Below are positions 25,527-37,800 of a DNA stretch of 64,000 bases, piece by piece (the first letter of the stretch is position 1; the number at the start of each line of letters is the position of its first letter). The position numbers were made by a program, and so were the translations under genes. The DNA lies in the NCBI GenBank assembly GCA_034509925.1, contig CM067536.1, positions 646,001 to 710,000 on the forward strand, written 5' to 3'. The stretch is from Hirudinaria manillensis (taxonomy: Eukaryota > Annelida > Clitellata > Hirudinida > Hirudinidae). The notes beneath the pieces are model-generated. The model was not told where the DNA came from and searched no databases. It worked only from the letters and a program-made list of their open reading frames with translations.

Positions 25527-28258
25527 CTCATTGGTATTACAAAACTATAATTGTGATCACAATAGTAGTTATTACAAAGTAATGATAATAACGAAAACAA
25601 CAATGGCAATAATTTGCTAAATTAGGAAAGTAATTATTGCAATAATTTCCACGGTGGTTCACAAACTAATCATTCTAAAATGTCCTGGAAATGATTATTC
25701 AACAACGATCTAGGAACCATCATCATCATCATCATCGTCGTCGTCATCATCATCATCGTCATCATCACCGTTCTAAGACCTGGGAGGATGCGTTATTCTG
25801 TGGAAATGTTTTCCCGTTTATGGTATCACATTAACAAACTCTGATGCCGATTACGAAGGTGATGATGATGACGACGACGATGATGATGATGACGACGATG
25901 ATGATGATGACGATGATGATGGTAGTTTGATCAAATAGAACGCTTCTTGAAAACAAGAACCCACTCACACAGATAAGGATGGTAATGATGATGATGATAA
26001 TGATAATGATGAATAACTATGATGAATAAGTCAACTTCACTAGCGGTATGTCAGTGCCACCGTCATCGTCATCATCATCGTCGTCATCATCATCATCAAG
26101 ATCATCGTCGTCATCAACACTTCATCATTATAAATCTTTCAAGTGAAAAACAAACAAAGGCAAAATCATACAAAACCAACACCCATAAAAACATCTTGAT
26201 GAAAGATGAAAAAAAAAAGTCTCAACATCTCCAACGCTGCCAAGAATCCAGGCACCCACCCATCCATCCGTCCATTCAGCCATCCATCCATCCATCCATC
26301 CATCCACCCACTCACCTGCTTCCCTGCCACAGCATTCAGTCTGACCCTCATGAGGACCTCTCTCCTCATGGCCATGTCGACATCTATGAAGAACAAGAGG
26401 TCACTGGCCTGGTGGCGATTGGCCCCTTTCTGGAGGGCCACGCCCCTGCTGAAGGGGCCCTGGACGAGCCCGTGGGTCAGGGGTACGGAAGGGTATTTGA
26501 GGGAGATGCTCTCGATGAAGGAGGTCGTCTGCTCGTGGTTGTTGTTATCGTTGTTGCTGTTGTTGTTGTCATCATCCTTGAATAGAACCACATGGAGGGA
26601 AACATTTTCATTCGTCTGGAGACATGCCTGGATGGATGGAAGGAAGGGTGGATGGAAATGTAATCCAGATATTATTATTATTATTAATACATTATTATTG
26701 GCGATGATAACACATTGCAGTTATTGGTTGACTGATTGATTGATTGATTTAATTAATCTGTGATAATGCTGTTATCATCAGTGTCAGAGGTGATTCATTC
26801 TCTATCAACTTTTGAAATTATGCCTTTCACAAACTCCCATCATTTTCTTACTCGAGATAATTTTTTCAGATTAACATCATAATAATTACTTATCATGATC
26901 GTTATTATCATGGAAAACAACATAGCCCCTGATTTTAACAAAATCAAGGTAATTCTTATAATCACAATTGACCTGGCACTAACAATTAAGAAAAGTGAAA
27001 GTGAAACCTCCTCGAAATTCCTCATGAACTTCACGAACGTCTCGTGCCTGCCCGAAAGGGGGAGTATGAAGTTCACCCTCCTCGTCAGCAAATCGGGAAG
27101 TAGGGCGGAGTCCAGCTCGACGTCCCGGCCAATGAAAACGTTCCCTCCCCCGGTCGTCTTGGTTCCGGCTGCACCCGGTGAACTTCGACCTTTCAACCTG
27201 GGGTCGAACATGGCCTCGGGGTGCAGAAAGGGCTGCTGCACGTACACGTGTCGCCTGACCGGGACGTTCGACCTCTGTTTGCCCTTGAACTTTCTGTAGG
27301 TCAGGAGAAGGTCGAGGACGTAGTCCGCGGAGTATGGGGAGACGACCCTCCTGTAGCCGTACAGGAGGTCCTTGAAGTCGATCTGACGAGCTTTTGCGTG
27401 AGTGTCAGCGTTCGTGGCTTCCATGAGCTGGTGGGGGGTTTCGGTTTCTTTTTCATGTTTTGTTTGTTTTTTGTTTTTTTTAAATTTGTAAACTTTCTGT
27501 CTAATTGTTTAGAAAAGTTAATGAATTCATGGTAAAATGAATGAATGGATGGATGGATGGATGGATGGATGGATGGATGGATGGATGGATGGATTACCAT
27601 TACTATCATCATCTTCATCACCACTACCATCATCATCATCATCATCACCAATCCATTCCTCACCTGACTGATGACATCATTGATCGCCACCTGCAGGTCG
27701 ACCTCCACGTTCCTCCTTGGATTTGAATGCTCCTCCGAGTAGATGTGCTTTGCCAGGAAGTCCCAAGTGATGACCTGTTAATAAATATAAATAATAAATA
27801 ATATAAATGCTAATAGACATAAATATAATTTATTTAATTTAGAAACAATAAACATAAATAGTATTAATGTTAATAAATGTGAATATAAATGACATAAATA
27901 TTAATGAATATAAATGTAAATATATTTTATCTAATTTAAAAACAATAAATATAAATAATATTAATAAATGTAAATATAAATAACGTAAACGTCATCGACT
28001 TGGAACGGAACTTTTGACGACACATGTCTCTCGGACTCTCCCCTCAATAAAAAAATGGCCGACTTAAAAAATCAAAGTTTTTTTTTTGAGGTGCTTCTGA
28101 GTTTCTAACGTCTGACGGAGGTGATGTAATACTTTGCACGAGACAAGAGACTGAATCATCATCGTCATCGTAACATCACCTTTCCCAACATAACCAACCA
28201 AAGCACCACTGATGACAACATAACTATCACCAATTGTTACATCATTATCATCATCACC

Positions 28259-28292
<34 letters not shown>

Positions 28293-28844
28293 TCGTCGTC
28301 GTCGTCATCATCATCATCATGACCATCACTTATTATAATCATAATTATCATCACCATCATTTAATGCCATCATAATCACCACAGCTGGCTTTCTTAATTT
28401 ATCTTAATTACTGTAATCATTAAAATCGCTTTCGGAATATGCCGGAAATACCCGAGATTAACGTGGCATGTTAAAAAAATAACTTTAATAAATAACAAGT
28501 CTCGAGATTTCAAGTCGACTCTAATAAATCAGCAAATCATAAATGTTGTTTTAAGAAAACGTTCACAGCAAAAACAATAACAATAACAACAACAAAGCAA
28601 CAATCAAGTCATTGATGTACAACAACAATGGTGACAATATAATAAATTTACGAGCATCCAAGTTGGTACACACAGTTACCGGGTTCTTGCAAATCAAAGC
28701 AGTGGTCAGAATGTGTCGTGTTCAAATCCCAGCTCGTCTGACACAATATGTTGTTAATATATTACACAAATAAAAAAAAATCACCTCTAATTCAATGCAC
28801 TCAGTGATGTAAAAGTTAATTACATAACAAAAACAACAACAATG

Positions 28845-28883
<39 letters not shown>

Positions 28884-28975
28884 GTATTAATAATATTATT
28901 AACAAAACAATAATAGTAAAAATGACAAAACTACTACTAAATAATCATACCATCAGCAACAACCACTCTTAAATA

Positions 28976-29006
<31 letters not shown>

Positions 29007-30584
29007 ATATTACAACCAGTAACTACATGCCATCACCATCATCATTATCACCACTACTATCGTCAACATCATCACCATCATCTACGTCAAAGGCCAACCT
29101 CTTCCCCGGACCTTGGCACGAACTTGCGCATCGACGGCTCCGCCCCGTACCTGTCAGGGGCGTAGTACTCGTCCCTGTCCTTCAGAAGGTCGTTCATCCT
29201 GTTGACCCTTCGACTCAACTCGACCTTTCGGTTCCGGAGTTCGGCTGCCCTCCTGGACAGGAAGTGACGGTGCGCGCGATACACGTACGACGTGTTCTTG
29301 AACGGGTGGAGGGTGATGGCCTGCCCTATGGAGGGGTCTTTCAGGGTCCCCGTGAAGGAGCCCTGCGGCTCCTTGTAGTTGTTGTAGAATATCTTCTGCA
29401 TCTGATGATAATGATAACGATGATGGTGGTGGTGGTGGTAATGGTGATGATCTTGAAGATGATTATGATGTAAATGAGTTTAAAGTTTTAACTTGTTAAC
29501 TTCAAAGCAAAGTAATAATAGCTTTTGATTAGCTCAAGTAAGCAGATTTATTTTTTTACAATTTAACTTTTACAATCCAATGATTAAGGAAATTAGCAAT
29601 AAAACTAGCAAGTGTCCTGATTTCGAGACATCTTGAAGCAATCAACATGTTCTCATCATAAAATCTCAAAAACCTGAATAAATTCCTTAATCAAAAATCA
29701 CCCCAAATGAATCATATCCTATGAAACAAGTAAACGAGAGCACAAACCTCGTAAGACCAGGTACAAGACACTCCTGCATACCTCGACACGCATCTCCCCA
29801 CCTCGACGTCCTCGTGGGTGGTATAGAGATTCCCCAGGCAGTCCCCGACGTGGGGAACCACTCGAACCAGAGTCTCCCTACTCAGGACCATTGTCGGTCC
29901 TCCCATGCAGAAGTTCTCGTCCGGCCTCAGCTCCAGCATTCCGAACTCGTTCTTGTTGCCAAGTCCGGCCTGGCCGATGAAGAGGGCCCTTTCGCCCGAG
30001 GTATCTATGGAGTGGAGGAATGGCGACAGTCTGTCAACTTTGATGTATACGTCATCGTCTGCTCTCATGAAGAACCTGTACCGGTCTCTGTAATGATCGT
30101 GCATGTACTTGAGCATCAGAAAGGACTTTTTCTGGGGAGGGTACGAATCGTCGACGCCTCTCAAGCCGATCACTTCTATTCCGTCGGGAGCATTGACTTC
30201 CGAACCCTCGGAGGTGAAGAAAATGACTCGCAAGGTGGAGTTGTAGGCCCACGTATCGCGGGCTGTTACGACCCGAGTCTGGAGATATTTCTTGGCAGTC
30301 ATGACTCCGATGAGGACCAAATTTTCATCGGTTGTAACCGCTGGAGGTAAAACATTCCTGTCGTAGTTGTCCGCAATCCTCAACACGTCCGCCTCAAGTG
30401 AAGAAAGGCACCACAAGTTTTGTTTAGCTACAAGATATTGATTAATTCTACCGATCAGAAATCCGCCGATCGTTCCGATTAACAAACAAAAAAGAGGATT
30501 GGTTTGAATCGTGTGCCAAAATTGTCGCTTTTTAATCATTTGTTCTTGGGAGGCGTCAGAATCATCTGGAAATGTCAGCAACAT
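24041..30584 (-). CDS. CHSY1: Chondroitin sulfate synthase (CHSY1/CHSY3 type), Golgi bifunctional glycosyltransferase, about 951 aa
   Basis: Polymerises the GlcA/GalNAc backbone of chondroitin in the Golgi lumen. Exons in sense order: 30584-29748, 29401-29099, 27774-27664, 27427-27008, 26627-26316, 25161-24706, 24457-24041; every exon is a multiple of three and every intron is phase 0. Short cytoplasmic N-terminus and one membrane segment ([18 protein letters not shown]) give a type II topology. The N-terminal GT31-like domain carries [29 protein letters not shown] and [12 protein letters not shown]. The C-terminal GT7-like domain carries [14 protein letters not shown], the metal site [18 protein letters not shown] and [12 protein letters not shown]. 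Unlike vertebrate CHSY1 (about 800 aa) it has an extra 70-80 residues at about 25130-24880, Asn-rich then Lys/Arg-rich, and an Asn/Gly-rich tail after residue about 905. Start uncertain: ATG at 30584 or 30539. Confidence 0.95.
25461..25524. repeat. (ATT)n microsatellite, about 21 pure units
   Basis: A perfect ATT run in a chondroitin synthase intron. On the coding strand it is (AAT)n. It lies about 300 bp upstream (sense) of exon 25161-24706; a second AAT array lies at 25204-25245. Confidence 0.95.
25710..26115. repeat. ATC and GAT/GAC arrays in a chondroitin synthase intron
   Basis: Arrays at 25717-25770 (ATC/GTC), 25857-25923 (GAT/GAC) and 26055-26115 (ATC/GTC), separated by unique sequence. 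Confidence 0.88.
26256..26305. repeat. (CATC)n tetranucleotide repeat next to a chondroitin synthase donor
   Basis: On the coding strand this is GGATGGATGG, beginning about 10 bases inside the intron after exon 26627-26316. Confidence 0.9.
27545..27593. repeat. (ATGG)n tetranucleotide repeat, about 12 units
   Basis: A near-perfect array in the intron between exons 27774-27664 and 27427-27008. On the coding strand it reads CCAT, and ATG/GTG triplets lie between it and the upstream donor. Confidence 0.95.
28246..28322. repeat. (ACC)n and (ATC/GTC)n microsatellite
   Basis: An ACC block is followed by ATC and GTC triplets in the 1.3-kb chondroitin synthase intron 27775-29098. Confidence 0.9.
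28650..28737 (+). pseudogene. tRNA-like relic, possible tRNA-derived SINE head
   Basis: An 88-nt segment starts with ACGAGC and ends with its exact complement GCTCGT, as an acceptor stem would. Inside are an A-box-like CCAAGTTGGTAC near the 5' end and a B-box-like GTTCAAATCCC at the usual distance from the 3' end. The T stem does not pair well and no clear anticodon arm is visible, so it is degenerate or only tRNA-derived. It lies in a chondroitin synthase intron on the opposite strand, with an A-rich stretch about 30 nt downstream. Confidence 0.35.
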
Positions 30585-31808
30585 TGGTGCCCAAACAAGT
30601 TTTTTAAATTTCAATCCACTTTTGGCTGTTCTGCTGGCTCGTTAAAAACGTAGAAAATCCCACAATTAAAGTTTTGTGTAATTTACTTTTTATTGTAACT
30701 TAAGTTTTATTAAACAAACTTTTAAAATTGATCGTTGAAATTGAGACAAGATCAATGAATCGCTTTAACAAAGCCTAGCACTGATTTTCCGACAGAGAGT
30801 ATTTAAACCGCCACTTTAAATTTTCTTGCGGCGAATTTAAGCATAAAATTAAATTATCGATTTCGACGATTTTCATTTAAAATCGAGCTCTAGTTTGCAG
30901 ACGACCTTGTCTATCAATTTATTACGAATGGTTCACTCTCACGACCTTCTTGCTGTGCACAAAAAGTTAATCCTAACAAAGTACAGAGTAAGGGAACTTG
31001 TACATTTTTACAATGATTTTCGCCCCACTATTTTTTTTTAAACTTCAACAGGCGATTCGGTGACATGTTGGCGCCCTCAAGAGGTGTCGAATGGCGAGAC
31101 TTGAAGTTAAATTCCACACTAATTTTTGTCCTGGTTTTAATTTGCGTTTGTAACCACTTTCCATTGCTTCGGTGTGGTCCTCATTGTAGCATTGCTAAGA
31201 CTATTAAAATGAGACGATTTGTTCTTGAATAACAGCTTTTAATCAATTTTTTATCTCTGCATTATCTACCATTAGATGCAGTATGCTTTAGTATTTCATC
31301 AATATTTTCTAAAACTTTTACTAGTACAAAATGCTAGAACGGCGATTGAAAATTAATTTATCTTGAACTATCAAGTCATTCGCTATAGATACCACGCTAA
31401 TATTGAAACATGTTGTTATCAATTTCGTTGAATTAATTTTTAGCCAAAAAAATTAATTGTTCAATACTTGCAATTATGGCGTTCGTTTTAAATCGATAAT
31501 TAAATTCCACTTAATCCATACGTTTTCTTGCGCTTTGTGCGATGTTTACGTGAAGAATTTCTGAGTCGTGTACGGTGTCGATTGTTGGTATATGATTTCC
31601 TTGCAGCTTTTCGCAATTATTTTATGATTATTTATCGGGAGAAGTTTTAAAACCGAACATTTATGATCACTATTTATCACTTGCAATGAGGATCCTGGCC
31701 GTTTTATCGGCTCGAGACTAAAAGTTACTTGCCTCTCTCTGCGGAATCTTTTTGGATTTACTAGACTTGCCGTGCACTACTATAAAATAAAAAGAAGTTA
31801 ATTTAAGA
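30585..31808. promoter_or_regulatory. Head-to-head spacer between chondroitin synthase and CLASP
   Basis: A 1.2-kb, AT-rich, largely repeat-free segment that must contain both promoters. No TOG1-type exon of CLASP is readable here. A run of eight T lies at 31033-31040. No core element is assigned. Confidence 0.5.
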
Positions 31809-34800
31809 ATGTCTTCGAGAATCTTAAAGTCATCTCGCTCCAATTCCGTCGACCCTTCCGCCAGCGGTGGTCTAGACGAAGAACAATTCCTTGTATCGTT
31901 CACTGACGTGCCAAAACTGAATGTAAGTGTGGACCACGCTGCACACATTCTAATTAATTTATATTTAACTTAGTGCAAAATAAATCTTGTCATGAACTTT
32001 GAAGTTAACAGCCCTTGTTGCAATTTATCTAGATTTATTCACAAAAAGATGTTGCAGACAAGTTGACAAAAATCAAAGAAATCTTGAATAATGCCAATCA
32101 GGATTGGGACAAAAGATGTCTGGCCGTAAGTAGAAGATTTTCAGTAGGATGTTAGATGCTGTGCTTTGGCACACTTGTTTAGGAGGAGCTGTATCCTATG
32201 ACATTGAGTGGCCCAACTGACAAGACATGGGTGCTAATTATGGCTGTTCTGAGATGGTTATCAGGAAGCTATTGATTGATCTGTCATTGAGTGATTTTAA
32301 TAAAGTTGTGTTAGGATTAAGTGTTCACATAACTGTTTTCTAATTAGGCTGATTATGATTAGAATGATCTAATTTGTTTAATGTCCTCTTAATTAATTAA
32401 GTGCTAACATTAACTAAGTTATTACAGAATCAACATACATGACCACTTCACTCGCATTATAGCACAACATTAATGAACTAATTCTTAGCTATGGATTTGC
32501 CGATAACTTAACTAACATCGCTCCATTAACATTACCATCCAATCAACCTATCAACCAACCAATCAAATCCCTTCCAGTTGAAAGAAATCCGCAGTCTCAT
32601 TCTCCAAGAGCAGATCAAGAGCTTGCCAGATGCCCAGCAACAGATTCGATTCCTCGATGTTGGACTCCAAACGTCTCTCAAGGATCTGAGATCCCAGGTG
32701 GTCAGAGAGGCCTGCATCACCGTGGCCTACATGGCCAGGGAGTTGGGGGTCAGGTTCGAACCGTCGGCCGAGCCCCTGCTTCAGGTACTCATGCCGCTCA
32801 TGCAGAACTCGGCCAAGGTCATGGCCACTTCTGCGCTCACGTCCATCAAGTTTATCATCAAGGTGGGCATGATGATGATGATGATGATGATGGTGATAAT
32901 GACGATGATGGGTCATTGTTGTATAATATCGACGATCTTGATCATAAACAATGAATACGATTATGGCTATGATCATACTGAAAATGATTGGAGTGATAAC
33001 GTTATTATTGAAGCAGTATGATTAGTGATTATGATTATGATTAGTAAAGCAATTAGAATAGGGTTATCCCATAAAGGTTTATCTTTTGATGTTTTAATGT
33101 TTGGCAAGTTTTCTTTTTAAAACTGTAAAGTCAAAATTTTTACTCTAAGCTTTAGCTCAAATAATCTTCATCTAGGGACCGTAATTATGAACGAATTTGT
33201 AATAAATAAATAAATAAATAAATCATAAATAATTCAGTCGATGGTCTGACATTATAATTTAACTGATGGACCAACAGGCCATACACTCTCCAAAGCTCGT
33301 TACAAACATCATCTCCAACTTGAGCTCCAAGAGCAACGTCATCAGGAAGTGAGTCATTAAGAAAGCATCAAATTGTTGCTTAAATAATATTTATTATTAA
33401 AATGCTTAAATATCAAATTATTTTTCAATTATTATGTTTAATGACTGCATACATGGTTGATGAATTGATTGGGTACCGAGCTGGGTATCGTGGGGACTTA
33501 ATAAACCAACTGCTTTTTTTATATCGTGGCTAACATTCATGAGAAATCTAATAACAATAGTAACAATAATATAATGTAATAAAAAAAAAAATATACTAAT
33601 ATCAATAATAATTTATTAATGACATATACCACTTATTTATTAATTATATTATACCACTTGTATTTATTAATGGCTTTGTACTACTACATATGCTAATGTT
33701 CCCATGTCCTCCGACTCAGGCACTGCTGCGATTTCCTGCACATAATCCTGACCGAGTGGAGCAAACAGGAGCTGGAAAAACAACAGCTGGCCCTTCAACA
33801 GGCCATCACCAAAGGTCTCTCGGATGCAGACTCGGAGGCCAGATACTTTTCCAGGAAGTGAGTCCCAACGGAGTCGTTCGAGAAACGCGAAATGCGAGTC
33901 GGGAATTCGGACAATTCGTCCTGGAATTTCCTTTCGGACTTTTCTCCGAAATTGCTGTGCTGTTGTGGAATTTATGACTTGCTGGTCTTGTACTAGTGCT
34001 AACTATAATTGTTATTATAAAAGTAATGGTTAATATGGTTAATTATTATTATTATTGTTATTATTATTATTAATTATTATTATTATTATAATTACTGAAT
34101 GGCTGAAAAATTAGACGAACTAAAATTTTGTGATAACCTTCAACTTTATCTAATGATGTCTCGACTTTTATAACTTTATTTCTAGTTAATTTTATGCCAA
34201 TTCTCAATAAATAAATAAATTAATAAATAAATTAATTAATCGATTAATAAATAAATTAATTAATATATACTCCTCATATTCCTCAAGGTCCTTTGCCTCC
34301 TTTTCACTGCTCTTTCCAGAGCAGGGCTACTCGATCCTTTCCTCGTTCGACTCCTCAAAGCAGAAGCAGCTCCTCTCCGAACTCGATGACCCCAACCTGT
34401 TCGACTCCATGAACCAGTTCAAGACCCCCGTCTCCAAGGGCAGGGGCGTCGCCCCCGACTTGGTCGCCTCGGCGACGCCGAAGTCGAAGGCGTCGAGGTT
34501 CGGCTTCACCCCGAAGCCGGCCGCTGGGGTCTTCAAGACCCCGGCCACTCCTAAGATGACCACCCCGCAGAGAGGTCAGTCGGTGCGATTTTGTTGATTT
34601 TCTGGTAGTATTTTTTAATCTGTTTTTTTCTCTTTTCAAATTTGTTTGGATAAACTCGTTTTTTGTTTAAGTTTGAGTTTCTGAAATTTTATTTCGATTT
34701 AATTTTGCATGATTGAATGTCGAGTGAAAGTGGTAGATGACCACGAGAGGGCGGCACAGGAAGTGCTGGCCAGCTAATGTTAATGGAAGCTGGATGCCTT

Positions 34801-37800
34801 TTAGTGCTTCTTAAGTTGTTATCCCTTGCTTATCACCACTTCGCCGTTTGTCATGTTTGATCATTTTGTCTGTTTGTGTTTTTGTTTATTTAACTGGCCA
34901 GCCAGTCAATCAAATATCAAATATTTGAATGTTCTTTGCTCAGGTGTGATGCCCAGAATAGATTCGGGAATGAGATCATCATCCAAGTACAAAGTTTCTC
35001 AATCAACACGTAATATTATTAATATTAATTATTAATTATTATTATTGATAATAGTAATAATAACATTTCTAATATAAAATTAAAATATTTATTTAATATT
35101 TGATGCAATTGCAAATTTATTTTTAAAATAAATAATATTCAAAATTTCTAAAAATTAAAACTAATTGTTTAAAATTCAAATTAATCATGTCATAATTTAA
35201 TCGCACCCTCTTTTCCTATTTCTAAACCAGCAACGAGCAGGACTGCCTCCCCAAACCGCACTCCCCTCAGAATCCCTCAGAACCACCCGCCACCCGATGT
35301 GACCCCCGTCTCCTCCCGGACTCCCCTCTACGGCACCCTGAGGACGCCCAGGTCTACAGCGCGGAACGGTGGAATCTCGGCCAGGAAGATCACGAGTCAG
35401 AGCCAGTGCAACAGTCGTGAAGTCAGTCCTACTCGCAGGATGGGTGGGTGTATGTTTGTTATTATTATTATTATTATTATTATAATTTTTATTATTGTTG
35501 TTGTTGTCATCACCGTCATTGTCATCCTCATCATTATTATTAGTTATCTTGTTTATTAATATTTGTTTATTAATATTAAAATCTTTAATTTAGTATTTAT
35601 TTTTGCCTTTTGAATTTAAGACTCGTCTGCTAATAATATTATTATTTCATGAACGTCACAACAACAACAACATCTTCTTTTCACACTCTTTTTAGCAACT
35701 GTCTTCAGGCCTCAAAAGCCTATTTGCCTTTTTCAAAAAAAAAACCCAAAAAACTTTCAACTTAATTCAAAATTTAAAAAAATAATAATAAAATAATAAA
35801 AATAAAATTAAGTAAATGAGTTATTCCATTCGGAAGTTCGTAATCGTCCAGTCGTGAAATCAAGACCTCTGCTAAGCGGAGCGGTCAGCGGAACCATCTG
35901 CCAGGGGGTCAGCAGCAACAACAACAACAACAATGGCGACAACTTCTCCTCCCTCAGGTCGCTGACTCAGAGTCCTGGTCCCGACAACATTGTCGAATAC
36001 GGCAGGAACCTGGAGGCTGCCATCTCCGATGCCTGGGTGAGTTTTGCCTTCCATTCATCCATCCATCCACCCATCCGTCTGTCCATCCATCCATTTGTGT
36101 GCAATGTGCTGTTGTGGCTATGTTATCGTTGCTGTTGTTGGTTGAGTACAAGTTTATGGTGCAAAATTGCACATGGTTGCAATGCTTTGCATTCACGGGA
36201 ATGAATTTACATTGGAATGTGAATTATGTTTACCATTAGGAGACTGATGTTTCACATTTTAATAATTTAATTAAAATATAATAATAATAACAATAATAAC
36301 AATATTGATAATAATGAAATAGGAGTTACAACCCAATGATATTTGAAGAAGCGTATTGTACATCCTATGATAGGATGTGATCCTTCTGATTAACAGATGC
36401 AAACCTTGATACAAATGCAAACAATGAATCAATCAAGAATGCTATCATCATCATCATCACTGCTATTATTCTAGCGACAGAAAGCCAACTGGTTCCGGTC
36501 CAGTGACGACATGGACGCCTACAGCGAGACGTCGAGCGTCTGCTCGGAGACGTCGTCGTACAGGTCGCACTCCGACATGACGGAGGTTGGTGAAGCACGT
36601 GTGCGGTTGCGTGTGCTCGTGTGTGGTTGTGTGTCTGCACTTGGAAGAGAATGTGGGTAATTCCTGGGGATGTATTGTCAATGAAGGTGGTTATGCTTAC
36701 AAATAGGATTATTGGGAAGGATTTGGAGAATCAGCATATTAATTTAATATTATTAACATCATGTTGTTATTATTATTGTGGTTATTATTATTATTGATAT
36801 GATAATTCTCTTGTGGATGAAATATTCGTGTCATTCTATTTTTGTGACTTTTGACAAGAATGTATTTGTTGCAATTTAAATTGCCTCACTGTCAGTCAAG
36901 AATGGGCATAAATTAACATAAATTATCCTAATTGTTGCTGTCTTGCAGGACACCCTGGGCATAATGAGCAGGCTGGTATGTGGCCTGTGGACGGAGAGGA
37001 AAGAGGGACTGATTATGCTTCAGAAGTATCTGAGATGTGGAAAGAGGTTCAAGTGAGTTCGCGTTCCGAGTTGGATTTCATTGAATTGGAATTAGTAACA
37101 ATTAGTTACTAGTATTAACGACGTGGCAGACAGCATTGCCTTTAATGTTCAATAATTTATGATGATCATATGAATGAATAATTAATGAATTGAAGTTTTT
37201 GTTTTCTTATTTATGACTCTTACAAATGAATAGCTAGCTCGTTTAAGGTTATCAAATTCAACAGAATCATATAAATAATTCAATAAATTCAGATAAATAA
37301 GCAGAATTCAATAAATAAACAAATAAATAAAACCTAAACTCTCTTCCCCTGAAATCTGGCAGCACTGCTGAGATAAAGAAAGTGCTGGACATCGTGATGC
37401 GCCTTTTCCACGACTCGCATCCCAAAGTCCTCGCCTCCTTCTTTGACGTCCTGTCTGACGTCATCCGAGCCCACCACCAGGACATGTCCGATCTCCTGCC
37501 GAGCGTCCTCAGCAGACTCTTCGGAAAAGCGGTCTCGGACGTTCTCGGAAACCTCCACGACAAGATCAGCAGGACCCTCGACGCCATCAGGTTCGCTATT
37601 AAAACTAATTAATATTTATTAATTAATTAAAACAATTGATTAATTAATTAGTTTAAATAATGATTAATTAGTCAAATTCATTAACATTAATCAATCATCA
37701 TCACTCGCTCGCTCCAGGATCTCCTTCCCCTGCGACAGGCAGTTGGCAGCCGTCTGCAAGTACATCACGGAACAGCCAGCCACCATAAACGTAAAAGCCA

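Noticed and set aside
20682-28322. Regularly spaced ATC arrays considered as a CRISPR-like or satellite array
   Set aside because: Simple triplet repeats with no conserved repeat-spacer structure, in an intron-bearing animal genome.
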